From Sphagnum compactum (taxonomy: Eukaryota > Bryophyta > Sphagnopsida > Sphagnales): a stretch of DNA of 64,000 nt. Below the pieces are notes generated by a model that was given only the letters and a program-made list of their open reading frames with translations, searched no databases and was not told the DNA's origin. The first letter of the stretch is position 1; every line of letters starts with the position of its first letter. Positions 12,211-24,110 of this stretch are shown here, in pieces. Where the stretch lies: positions 7,780,157 to 7,844,156 of the forward strand of contig OZ234503.1 of the NCBI GenBank assembly GCA_965153455.1. The letters are read 5' to 3'. The position numbers were made by a program, and so were the translations under genes.

Positions 12211-14739
12211 ATAATAAGGTGAGATATGCAATTGATTATTAGATTCTGTGCACTTTTAGCCAATAGTTTAAGGTGAAAATTTTCATTGTTCCTATTGCAC
12301 CTTTGGGTCAATTTGCAATGGCATGAAGATGATCTAGTTGTTGGTAACTGATCATGCATTTTAGTTTCATCCCTGATGTATGCCAATTTTTGGCAAAATT
12401 CATAACCATAAATATAAAAATTCGGAGGTTTGATTTCAACCTCATTTCGATTTGCTTTTTCTTTTTCTTTTGAATTTTGTATTTTGTTGGCATGTTTTAT
12501 ATTAATGTGGGCATGCAAGTAGGGTTCTAATGTGTGTGGCTTGTGTAGGACTCAACTAGGTTGCAATGGGTAGGATCAAGAAAGATTAAGGTTCGACCCC
12601 CCCCAAGTTCATTAATTTTTTTTATTTTCATGGAGATGGTGATTTTCTTTGTCAATGTGGGATTGAGATTATGTTCATGTTGTTTGTCTTGGTTTAGGGT
12701 TAGTTGTTGAGTTTCTATTTCCAATCTCAACTTTTCACCATAATCCCCATTGTAATGTATAAATGCTCATCACATTCCATGCCTTTCCATGTATTTGATT
12801 GCCACATTCCATACCTTTCCATGTAATGGATCGTCACACAAACTTTTTGTAAAAGATTGGTTTTGCCAAAACACATTATAATTTCTTAAGGAATGTCATT
12901 GCTTATATTTAATTATTCAAATGCATAAGTCACTATAATTTTCCTTATTAAAATGCTTCATCACCAAGGCCATTTACCATTGGCATTTTCAAATTGCTAG
13001 TATTCCTCCCCACCAAAATTTCGGTAGCCATCCAATAGATAATCGGGTTTTTGAAAAACAAAACCCTTGATTGCGGTAGTTTTTGTGCTTGTGATAATAC
13101 AACAATACATTGGTGATTTTCACATTAAAAAAAATTTCCAAATTTTTTATTAAGAAAAACCAGTCGAAAGTTCCAAAAATTCCAAGGGCCAGTATAATCA
13201 AACCTTAACCTAGTACAAGCAAATGCCCTGAAGGGGACATTTAATGTTAAATCTCCAAATTTGTGTGTCAAAAAAACCTTTTTGGGGGGGGTATTAAGTG
13301 AAGGAATCCCCCCCCCCCCCAATTATTATTATTATTTAAAACACACATATTTCAACTATCCTATATTTATTTATAATTTTTTTGCCTTAAATTTCAATAC
13401 CTTACATTCAATTTTTAAAAAAAGTTTTAGTAAGCCTAAAGTTACTTATTTATGTAAACCTAAAGTAATTTCCATTATAATTTAGACATGAAATTTTGGG
13501 ATGGAAAAATACAAGAGTTCATGAGTTTGAATTTTTTTTTGATATACACCTCATCAATATAGTCTACATGTGTATAGTTTACATGTTTTCACCACCTCTA
13601 GCCCAATCATCATTTTGTCCTCCCAATGTTCCATTTTGTTACTATTGTATTTATTATAATTATTATAACTATCAAATAAATAATTATTATAAGTATGATG
13701 ATTTCAATTATTAACCTATTAATTGAACCTACTAACAACTTATAATAATTTAAAATTCTAATGCATACATTTAAAAAAAATTAATACAATATATTAACAC
13801 ATATCTTATATTAATTAGATTTTGATTTTCATAGTAAAGATAACCCTATCATATAATTAATTAAATTATAAATTTTACTCGACAACCAATATATGGCACC
13901 TTATATTTTTACTTGCATATTTTGTAAATTCAAAGAAGAGTGTCCTCCCCCCCCTTTAAGCAAATGCCTATTGTGAACCATTTAACCACAAGGACAACAT
14001 GAGAGTTGTGATAGTCATTCTACTTGCTAAAAAGTTTATAAGTAAAACCCATATGCCAAAGTTCAAGTAATTTTTTTTATAAAAATTTCACACGTGTCCA
14101 AAGCTACCCATGTACTATGATAATTGCACTTTTTGATTGTTTGTGTAGTTGAGGTGACCAAGAAGTGCATGGGAAGCTCGTTGCTCAGTGCTAAAGACAT
14201 CTTGAATATTTTTCATCTTAATTTAAGTCACATGTAGTTTCTCACAAAAAAATCCAATTATTTTGTTTTTGGGATTTTTATTGCAAAGTGTGGCTCTATA
14301 GTCTCATCTTTGGTATTTTGAGATTCCAAAACACACAAGAGGAATAAGAGGCATGGTTGATATCAAATTTTTTGCATTTTGTTTTTGCATTAAATTTGTA
14401 ATCCTACTGTTGAAAGTGATTGCATTTTGTGTGATTTTTTTGGATTTTGCCTTTACTAGTTTCAATACTATTGGGTGCTAATCTAGTAGAACATCACAAT
14501 TGTTAGCCATTTATTACAAAACATTTTTTGTTAGCTTTATTTATGGTTGGAACCCAAGTAAGTATGAATAGGGGTTTGGAACTATTTCACATTTGTGAGC
14601 TTTATCCCTAGGGTATGTTATAGAGTTTCATCTTTCATGTTTTGATATTTTGTAGCACACATGAGGAATAGGAGGTGTGGTTGACATTAATTTTGTCATG
14701 ACCTTAACCTTGGGTTCATGATTAAAGTTTAAATATGAG
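12211..14739. other. Intergenic DNA with homopolymer runs
   Basis: No gene recognised. A run of eight G near 13283 and a run of thirteen C near 13308 face each other about 20 bp apart, followed by an ATT microsatellite. A C-rich run also lies at 12597-12605 and another near 13948. Confidence 0.5.
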
Positions 14740-15480
14740 AAGGGCATTAGACTGTGATAGTGTCCTAGGATTCAAATACCTTTCCACAAGTGTCCCAACA
14801 TTCTCAAATAATTTTTTCACTTTGGAGATTGAAATCCCACAATGTTGTGAATCTTTGGGACAAAAATGCATATAGTAAACAATGTCCAAATTGGGCCATC
14901 TTTGAATAATATAAATCTTAAAATGTAAATATTGACAAAGAAGCTCATGTTCTCCATTTGAAATTTGAAATGTCAAGTTATAGACATAAGAATGAACAAG
15001 AGTCAGATTTCTATTTTGATTTGCTATCATTGAAGCTTAAAAAATAAAGGTAAAATGACCTTCAAATTGAACTGATCAGTCTTGAAAAGGTATGTTCAAA
15101 GGCTATAAGTTTTTTCTTGAAATAGTCTCCTTGATCAAATTTTTTATATGACCTTAGAAAGTTGCAAGACTCATAACTTGACAAATTTGAAATTTTTCAA
15201 GACTCCCTTCCAAGAGTCTTGGGTTTTTTGTCATTTTGATGTACTTCCCATTGCTAATCACATAATATATTACATGGAAGAGAGTGATGAACTCTTCCCA
15301 AATTTGAACCATGGTGTGTATTGTGAGTTGGGTTGACTATGGCTCTATTTTGTATTCGCACTAACTACCTTTTTTCTTGGTTTGTGCAAATTGATTTCAC
15401 TTTGAACTCTTGCTTATGAGTTTATTTTGAGTCTTAGCTTGAAACTTTCATCCCCATATTTTTCTTGGGTTTACATTGTA
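14740..15480. repeat. Interspersed repeat, copy 1 (partner at 43880-44620)
   Basis: This block is collinear with 43880-44620 in the same orientation. Shared landmarks in order are gatagtgtcct / gagagtgtcct, acaaaaatgcatatagtaaac / acaaaagtgtaaatagtaaac, aaaggctataa / aaaggttataa, ctcataacttgacaa / ttcataacttgacaa, tcattttgat, and a final gttgggttgac / gggttgcctatg region. Identity is modest. It does not encode a recognisable protein and its class is unknown. It could be untranslated retrotransposon sequence. Confidence 0.65.
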
Positions 15481-16650
15481 CAACAAAATTCAAAATTGAC
15501 AAGATTTTTACCTTAATACCAATTAACAAACCTAAAGATAAATTAAATCATGTTTGCATTCTATTTTTGCTTTAAAATTGGATTCATGTTGTTGCAAGTG
15601 AATACATTTTGAAAGATGATTTAGATGAAATCAAGAACACACCCAAATGATAATAAAACTTCCAAACACAAAGTAGTTAGAACTTGATTTTCATGTGTGT
15701 GACTTTGTTAGTTTTGCTGATGTTGAATCTTGATATAATGCACAACAAGGTTTACAAAAACAAACAAACTATAAAATGAGGAATTAATTACCACCAATTA
15801 CCAATTAACAAACCTAAAGGTCTACCATTTTCAAATATTCAACAATATAACTATCAATCACAAGATATATTGACCTTCATCGTGGATGGTGGAACAAAAT
15901 GACCAAATGATTATTCAATGACACTAAAACAATGAAACAAAATTACATTTACAAACCACCATTGTTGTTTAATCACAATAAATTTATATTTCCATCCCCC
16001 TAAGGACAACAAGTCAACCCAAATTTGTAAGAGTTTTTTGTAAACAAATATAGACAACCTTAGAAAATCTTCAAGTGTAATCATGTTAGAACAAATTTGA
16101 ATTGCATCATTTGAATTGGTCCAACCAAGTTCACCCCCACAAATCTGCAGCAATAGAAAGCAAAAATAATGAGACTAAAGAGGGGTGTGATGGTCCCAAC
16201 GGAACCATCTAAGAAAGGATAAAAATTGCCCCAACTATAGCGGAGCTGGATACTAACAAATTATTGAGCATGAAATGGGATTTAAACCTTAAAACCATCC
16301 ATAAAAGTTAATCAAGTCGGGAAGACTAATTTGTTGTTGACATTTTTGATTGAAAGACAACATAACAGTTTTTGAAAAAATGCAGCAAATTCATATCATC
16401 CCAAAAAGTGCACAAAAATATTTTTCATTGTAATCAATGAAAGAAGAAAAGTTAGTAAAACTTCAGAAAACAGATACTGCAAAAGTAAGATACATGACAA
16501 TGTTTCAAATAGGACACATGGCAAAGATTGGGTTATCAAAATTTGAACTTTAAAATTCAAGCATGAACCATGCAGAGGATGCACGACACCATTGTACATG
16601 ATGGTAGTAGGATCATAAGGTATGCAGATTCCAACAAAATCATCGCCATG

Positions 16651-16776
16651 TGCCAAAGAAGTGTCACATCCAAAATACTAACACATTAGAGTTATGTCTA
16701 AAGTCACCGAGTCTGCCAAAGAAGTGTCACATCCAAAATACTAACACATCAGAGTTATCTGTAAAGTCATCACCCT
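16651..16776. repeat. 63-bp tandem duplication
   Basis: Two adjacent units begin tgccaaagaagtgtcacatc at 16651 and 16714 and are nearly identical for about 45 bp. A partial third match (aaatcatcgccatg versus aaagtcatcaccctg) precedes the first unit. Confidence 0.8.
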
Positions 16777-16934
16777 GTCTTTGGGCCTCCTTTCACCCTC
16801 TAACCCCTCTTCCAGTGGTATCCGTAAAGTAAGGAAGTTTTAATTTGGATAGAGGAAATGGGGATTGAAGGGATTTGCTTCTCAAACAAAGTGCACAAGT
16901 ACCTACTATGCAAGAACCCAGTCTGTAAATGACT

Positions 16935-16960
16935 AGGAACCCTAAACCCTAAAACCCTAC
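16935..16960. repeat. Short interstitial telomere-type motif (telo-box)
   Basis: The stretch carries two consecutive plant telomere-type units, aaccctaaaccctaaaaccct. This is too short to be a former chromosome end. Such telo-boxes occur in promoters and also by chance. A similar motif (aaaccctaaaccct) occurs near 52052. Confidence 0.6.
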
Positions 16961-17880
16961 CTATTGAATATTGAACTCTTAGTTCACTCAAGATAATTAA
17001 GAAAACAAATTCAAATAATCAAATCCAGCAATCCCATTGGCCTTGAAAAGAAGATCTTCTGGACTTTACACACAACCCTATTCTGCTGAACATTGAAAAT
17101 CATTTTCCATTTCTACCATTTCCATTGGTTGTCTAAAATTCCCGCAAACCTTCTTCCCATCATCTCTCCTGGTTGTTTTTTCTTTTTGTTGTTCTGGTGT
17201 TTGGGTTTCTTTTTAATACATTGGCCTCCATTGAATGTTTCAAAATAATAATAATTAAACAATCTCACATTCTTACCAAACCCTATTATTACACAATGAA
17301 TGGTTAGTTCACTCAAAATATGTATTTGAAAAAAAATTTGAGATCAATAAATCCAGCAATGTCATTGCCCATAACATTTTTTTAACACACCCATGCACAA
17401 GCTTATTCAACATGCTCTATATCTTAGTACACCAATGTGGGCTTAAACCTAAAGCTAGTGATCTAAATCTCCTAGTTATTCGCCATTTTTGCAAAATCAC
17501 TAAACTGAAAAAAAATAAAATTTTAAAATTCCCATCGAGATATAGAATTTAAAAATATGTTAAAAAATACAACACATTTTAAAAAGTTGATTAGGGTGAG
17601 GTATTAACCTTGTGATAGCTAATGTCGTTTTGAGGTTGTTTTTTATTATTATTATTATTTTTCGTGGGAGGTTTAAAAGAAGAAGGTACAAGGAACCTTT
17701 TAAAGTGGAGATGTGCAATCTTTTGGATCATGTTTGAGATCATTTGTGGTCGATGGTAATGTTTGGATAATGTTGGAATGGTACATTCTTTAGATTTGGT
17801 TGGTGTGTTGGCCTTACAATAAGTGACGGTACCTTCCATAGTTATATGAATTCAGAGCTTGTGCAAGTGCAGTGTCAGAG

Positions 17881-18244
17881 CATCTCCACCGGTGCTCAGT
17901 ATGTGACTCCAGACAGTACAACTTATTGTGGAAAAGTCAAAATGTGCCCGTTTAGCTCAGGAAATTGGTTTTTCTGCACCAAATTCGTGCACCTTGCCGT
18001 GGCTGGGAAAAGGCGCAACACAGTTGTGCACCTCCAAAAAGGGTAATAAATTGGACCTGACTGCGACTCAGTATTTCTGATTAGTCGATCATACTGATTG
18101 GTCCAGGTGGTTTGCTATTAGTAGTTCCCACCTGTATGCAGCTCCAGTTACAGTTTTATTGGTGGGGTTGCCAAAAAGAAAACAGCGAAACTTAGACATT
18201 TAATTTTATTATCCAGAGTGACATACTGAGCACCGGTGGAGATG
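17881..18244. mobile_element. MITE with ~28-bp terminal inverted repeats, 364 bp
   Basis: The left end reads catctccaccggtgctcag and continues tatgtgactc. The right end in reverse complement reads catctccaccggtgctcag and continues tatgtcactc. No coding capacity is seen. Flanks (gtcagag and taactaag) give no clear target duplication, so the superfamily is open. The ends (gag)catctccacc resemble plant MITEs of Harbinger or Mutator type. It is more GC-rich than its surroundings. A rearranged relative lies at 23626 in opposite orientation. Confidence 0.75.
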
Positions 18245-18472
18245 TAACTAAGATTGCTAACTTGTGGAGTGTAAGGTAAGGTGTACAGAGCTTTAAGAAC
18301 CCAGTTGATCAATGATGACATCTGCTTGGGAATGTGTGGCCAACAAAATCATTCTTGAAAAGGCCATTAAGTACATCACAAAGATTTGGGCGAAAATTCC
18401 AACAAGCTTAGTTCCAGTGTCCTCTAGTGGGTAGCCTAGTTCTTTACTTTTACAAAGAAAAATAAAGAAAAC

Positions 18473-19046
18473 AAGGGGTGTGTCACACTGTGGCCTTGCC
18501 AGCCATTTACATTAAAAAGTATCTTAAGGCAAAGGAAGAATTATGGAAACTCAAATATTTCACCATGCAAAAATATAATCTTCAAAAAATCCTCTAAAAG
18601 AAACCAAAGTTCTTCAAGCTACTCTATAACTAAACTCAAGTTTCAACACAAGCCAAAATACCATCTTTCAAAAATCCTCTTATAAAAATAGACCTATTAC
18701 CTAGGGACCAAATTCCCTTAAGCTACTATACTCTATAACGACTCTAAACACAACAAGGGGTGTGTCACACTATGGCCTTGCCATTTACATTAAAAAGTAT
18801 CTTAAGGCAAAAGAAGAATTATGGACACTCAAATATTTCACCATGCAAAAATATCATCTTCAAAAACTCCTCTAAAAGAAACCTTTTAAATCCTTCAAGA
18901 TATTATAGCTCTGTAACTAATCTCAAGTTTTACCACAAGCCAAAACATCATCTTCCAAAAATCCTCATATAAAAATAGACCTATTATTATTACCTAGTAG
19001 GGGCCAAAATCCCTTAAGCTACTTATACTCTATAATGAATATAAAA
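18473..19046. repeat. 282-bp tandem duplication
   Basis: Two adjacent units start with aaggggtgtgtcacact at about 18473 and 18755 and match to the end, about 85-90% by eye. Shared segments include acattaaaaagtatcttaag, atatttcaccatgcaaaaat and ataaaaatagacctatta. No protein is encoded. Confidence 0.85.
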
Positions 19047-19074
19047 ACAATTATAATTTCAGTTAGTTTCTTAC

Positions 19075-19864
19075 TAGTGTTGGGTGGATATCACTTTTTT
19101 GGGATATCCATTGGATAAGGATTTTTTAAGAAAATAAAAAAATAGATATCCTGGTCGGATATCAGATTTTCATATTTTTCAATCTGACCTAGATATCAAT
19201 GTTTTGGAATATTCTTCATTTATTTATTAGTCGAATATCAGCCCATCCGAATATGACAAATTTAAAAACTTGTTTGCCAATTATGCTAGGTGCCACACTT
19301 TTTTTTTAGGCGAAAAATATTCAAAAGGCAACATCCTTTTTTTTTAAAGAGAATATTTTGTTGCATTAAAAAAAAAAAAAAAAAAGCATTCCCAAACAAA
19401 CATAAATAAAATTTTAAAGAAAATATAGGCATTAGTAATAACTACTATTGATTACAACTTTGAAAAGACCTCTGAAAATGTGTCCCTAGAACATTCCCAA
19501 ATTGTCTAAAGATTTTCACCATCTTAGAACGTATCACGAAAATGACAAAAAAAAAAACATAGATAAGTACTACTAACCTCGACATGCGACACTGAATATG
19601 ATATCTAGGTCGGATATCAACATCTTTATACCCAACATAATTTTCGGATATCAAAATACCGAATATCACGATGAATGAATGATTATCCAACATCCTGGAT
19701 ATCTTACCGGATATCATCACTCCCAGCGATATCCATCGAATGTCATTTTTGATATCTGGACTAATATCCGAGGTGAATATCCAAGGCAAATCTTGATATC
19801 TGCCCAACACGGGTCTAGTATCCGAGGTGAACATCCGATAAATCTAGATATCCGCCCAACACTG
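19075..19864. mobile_element. Non-autonomous hAT-like element, 790 bp
   Basis: The left end reads TAGTGTTGGGTGGATATC and the right end in reverse complement CAGTGTTGGGCGGATATC. The flanking 8 bp are TTTCTTAC on the left and GTTCTTAC on the right, seven of eight the same. hAT elements start with such YAG-type ends and make 8-bp duplications. A 9-bp reading (TTCTTACTA on both sides, Mutator-like) is possible if the ends shift by a base or two. Many gatatc copies fill the subterminal regions. At the right edge the last ~54 bp are present twice (units start near 19765 and 19819). No transposase is encoded. Confidence 0.8.
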
Positions 19865-20072
19865 GTTCTTACTAACCTGGACCTGGAATCGGTGGCTAGT
19901 TGTCCATTAACCCCGGGTTCTAGTCTTCTTACTAACTGAAACTGGAATCAAGAGTTCTTACCTAGCAAAGTGGATACTTGCCCAACAACATTTGTTACTT
20001 CCCTATGTATATTGTATGGATCCATTCTCCCCCATTACATGTTAAATTCATCTTCCAAATGTTAACTTTGTC

Positions 20073-20103
20073 AAAATATAATATAATATAATATAATATA
20101 AAA
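20073..20103. repeat. (ATATA)n pentanucleotide microsatellite
   Basis: About five to six consecutive atataat-type pentamers. Confidence 0.85.
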
Positions 20104-20867
20104 TTTGTAATAAATAAAAAATGCTTCACAAACACTCAACCCATCCAAAAAAAAAAACTGTCAACACAAGAAAAAGAAAAGGTGCATCTCCAAAGACCTG
20201 TAAAAGCAACATTATTAGTAGGCTACTTCAAAGCTTAGCCTGGACAAAAGGGAGAATGCAAGTGACAAGGGAGTGTAACTTGTCAATGCATGTTATGCAG
20301 ATGAGGCTCAGCATCCCAAATTCTCTGTGTCCAAGAACTAGTGATTCTCATACTACCTAAGGCTAGTAGTGTAACCACAACAAACCCATGTCCTCAACTC
20401 CTCACTTTATCCCATTCACTATCCCCAATGTTATCCTCTTAGAACTCATATAATGGGGCCAATATTTGGACTTGTATGTTTCTATGTTTGAAGTAAATAC
20501 ATTTTTATATTGGCAAGTCTTCAAAGCTTCAAAACTTTGTTTTGTGATGGGGCCAACCGAAGAAACTCATTGTTAAAAAAGAGAATTCTGAACTTGGATG
20601 GCACCGACCCCATTCATGACTATGGATCACACCAACATAGCATTAACAAAGGATTCTTCGTCAAGGTGGTGAAAAATGCCTCGTACCTTCTTATTAGTAC
20701 GCAAGAGCTTTGAATGCATTGATGTGAACATATTTGGTGTGGGATTAATTTGGATGATTGGTTTGGATCACATGGGATCATATTGGTGTTATAGGAGTAT
20801 GAAAATGGATGTAAGGTTGATGAATTGCAATGGTCAATTGAGTGAACCCTGAACTATATTCCAAACT

Positions 20868-20903
20868 ATACATACATACATACATACATGCATATATATA
20901 TAT
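20868..20903. repeat. (CATA)n and (TA)n microsatellite
   Basis: About four catacata tetramers pass through catg into a short TA run. Confidence 0.85.
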
Positions 20904-23625
20904 GGTTTGCCATGGATAAAAGCATTATTGCAAAAGTAAGATTGCTCCATCCACTTTTCATTTTATTTATTTAACCTCTAGTTCATAGATTTCAACCTGA
21001 TATTTCATTTGATGTTCTTCTTATCTTTAATGACATTTTTAAAAAATAAAAATTGCATGCATTCATACTATTAATGGCAATATTTGTTCCTGTTTCTAGA
21101 TCAGGTAGAGGTTTAATGGTGGCCAAACAAATTTTGTTTCTTGATGTGGTTTATAAATACAATGTATGTTCTTAAATCATTTGGACTAGAAAAGTGATGC
21201 AAATACATATATATATGTCAAACCCATCGTTTTGATATATTTCCAATGTCTTTTTAGTGTACGCTAGTGTGGCCTATGCCGTTGGCCCATGTGTGAACTC
21301 ATCCACATTCGCAACTGATTTTTCCTTCCAAAACTTGATTTTTTGGAATTTATTTGAATTTTCAAAGGCAAAAATCACTTTAAAATCAATATCTCTCACA
21401 TTCTGAATCCAAATCTTACCAAATAAATTCCATTAAATCCTGCTCATCAAGATCTTTCCAATTCTTCTGAAGTTTTCAGCTACGATTTAATTTAATTTTT
21501 AGTGAAGAAATCATTCAATATGCAAGAACTTTTGCACCACGAGTCCAAATGTCATGGAACCAAGTGCATGCACCCCTCTCATCAAGAGCTTTCCAACGAC
21601 ACCAAGAACATGATTTGAAGCATCCCGGTTTGGTGGATTTCATAACTACAAAACAAAACAAACTACCTTCCTTCATAGATAGATAGATAACTTTATAACT
21701 TGTGTAAATGTAGGCTAAATTGTCACAAAGAGACATATTGGGTCTTATGTAGGTGAAGGGTGGTCGATGTTTTCACCCTTGCGAATGTGTTGATGCTCAG
21801 CTGAACACAATTCCCAGTATCCCAAAGTTTGGCAACTTAGAAAAAGTTGTCTTTGGTGATGAGCCATTTTGTGTTTAGAAACCATCCTTGTCCCTTTGAA
21901 TTAGAGTGATTTTCCCCACATTTGTTATTAAAAAGGGATCTAGAGCTTTTAAATTTTTAAAAGAGGTATTTGTAAAAACTTGTATGTGGGATTTAAAATC
22001 CCTTATGTAATGTTGTTGTGAAATGGGAGGGATGAATTATACAAACAAAGTTTTATCTTGTCTCAATTGATATTGTGCTTCATTTGAAATTGGTTAATAG
22101 ATTCAACATGTGGTTTTTTAATTGTATCCAATTTAATGTAAATGGACTCACCATAATCATGGTTTGTAATGAAATAACTAGTGTCGGGTAGTTATTTGAT
22201 TTTTGTTAACACATGTTGGTCCTGAGAATTTGAAAAATTTTAGAATCAAAGAACTGCCATTCCAAGTATTTGAAAATTTTCTAAATCAAAAAATTATCAG
22301 GTTCAAGCATTTGGAAAATAATTAAATTCCAAGAACCATTGGTTTTGGGTATTTCAAAAACTTCAAAAAACTTTCAAGTTTTGTGAAACCTAAAAGAAGT
22401 AGTAAAGACTTGGCCACTTTTTAATGATTATTTGACTTTTTTCACAAAAAAAAATGAAAATCTTGGTTATTTCTAATAATAAGGTACTTGATTTTTTCAT
22501 AATCACAATTATATAAGAAAACCAAGTACTTGATTTTTGATACTCATGGACTCGATACAAGGTGAGGAGCTTGATGCAATTTAACTCTTCATATGACCAC
22601 ATTGGAAACAACCTACATAATTTTTATAAAAGTGTGAGCCTTCGTTTGCAATTCAAAATGAGGTCCTCTAAACCATTTCAGCACCATGTGAAAGTTTTAT
22701 GAACTTTTAAAAACATAAAAATCAGTAAATATGGTTAAATTCTTCATGTCATGATTGTGTGAAATAAAAAAATGTCTTCTCACAAAGATTTTAACCTAAG
22801 TTATATTATTATAACCTAGGGTCAGCTTCCACATTGATAAAATGAATAAATTTTTTTTTCAAAAAGTTAATTCATTTTATTGATTTGAAATTATTATTTT
22901 TTCATGATACATTTGATTTTATCATATGAAGAGTTAAATTATTGAAATTGTAACTTGCAATCATTATGATTTTTTCAACACCTCACTTTTATATTTTTCA
23001 CAACAATAGTTTTTATATTTGAAGGATTATTTAATGATGAAACTGACCCTAAGGTAAAATACATGGTTTAAGTATCATTGACTTTTGGAAAAGATGAACG
23101 TCTTTATAAGAACACAAGTTTACATTTAAAAAATAGAAATGTAAGGATTGAAAAAAGGAGGCCAATTTTTTTTCATTGGTGTTTTGGGAATGTTTTAATA
23201 CTAATGTGGGTAACTACATTTGCAATTTCAAATCGTTATTCAAAATACACAAATTTAACCACAAACTTGTTTTGCACTCAATAATCAAAATATGATCGCT
23301 CACAACAAAATGTAATCCGAGTTTCACCTTTTCTTTCTCTTTCTTTCTTAAGCACCTTCACTATTGATGTGCGTATTCTTGCTATAATTACTTTGAATCT
23401 CATGCGTTAAATATATTGGTATTGAATCATTCAATTTTATTTACATAATGATAATAAACTGATAGTTTCAAACCTCCTTCATGAAAACATATTAGTCAAT
23501 AGTCTTCTTGTAATGCCCATTGTGTTAATACTTTATGCATTGGAGATGAAAAGAGGCCTCCAAGAATAATCTTAATAGTGAATGGATTAGGGATGTAACA
23601 TCATATTTTCTTAGGGTTAGATCAT

Positions 23626-24110
23626 CCCCAGCGGTGCTCTACAAAAATATATCTCACATCCAAGTTTTAGTTATTTACTTTTTTGCTAGCCCGCCCATAA
23701 TCTGCAAATTGGTGGGAGACTACTAATAGCAAACCACCTGGACCAATCATTGGCGAATCAGTTACAGGGATCAGCAGTCCAATCATACTTATCACACTCT
23801 TCTCTAACAGGAGCACAGCTTTGCTGCCACTTTTGCCAGCCTCAGCAAATTGTGCAAACATGCAGGAGCAAAACTATTTCCCTGAGCCAAATCGGCATGG
23901 GTGGGGGACTACTAATAGCAAGCCACCTGGATAAATCATTATGATTGGCCAATCAGATACAGGGAGCAGCAATCGTATCATACTTATCACACCCTTCTCT
24001 AGCAGGTGCACAGCTGTGAAGCGCCTTTTACCAGCCTCAGCAAACTCTGCAAATATTGCAGAAGCAAAACTATTTTCCCGAGCCAAACTGGCCAGGTTTT
24101 AACTTTCTTC
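23626..24110. mobile_element. Rearranged relative of the 17881 MITE with an internal ~190-200-bp duplication
   Basis: The left end catccccagcggtgctctac resembles the terminal repeat catctccaccggtgctcag. The interior actactaatagcaaaccacc and ctggaccaat matches the reverse complement of the 17881 element's middle. Further in, ggtgcacagctgtgaagcgc matches the reverse complement of its left half. The segment from about 23707 (gggagactactaatagcaaa, ending ccctgagccaaa) recurs from about 23905 (gggggactactaatagcaag, ending cccgagccaaac). The expected right terminal repeat is not clear. Orientation is opposite to the 17881 copy. Confidence 0.7.

Larger units (their letters stand above)
15481..17880. 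other. Intergenic DNA
   Basis: No gene recognised. It holds the 63-bp tandem duplication at 16651 and a telomere-like motif near 16938. Other open frames are short and look random. Confidence 0.55.
19875..23625. other. Intergenic DNA with microsatellites
   Basis: No gene recognised in about 3.7 kb. It includes a TATAA-type microsatellite and a CATA/TA microsatellite. Near 22218-22370 there is a weak ~50-bp periodicity (gaatttgaaaaatttt, gtatttgaaaattttc, gcatttggaaaataat). Other open frames are short and unsupported. Confidence 0.55.

Noticed and set aside
16935-16960. Remnant of a chromosome end
   Set aside because: Only two to three telomere-type units are present and no subtelomeric repeat adjoins them.
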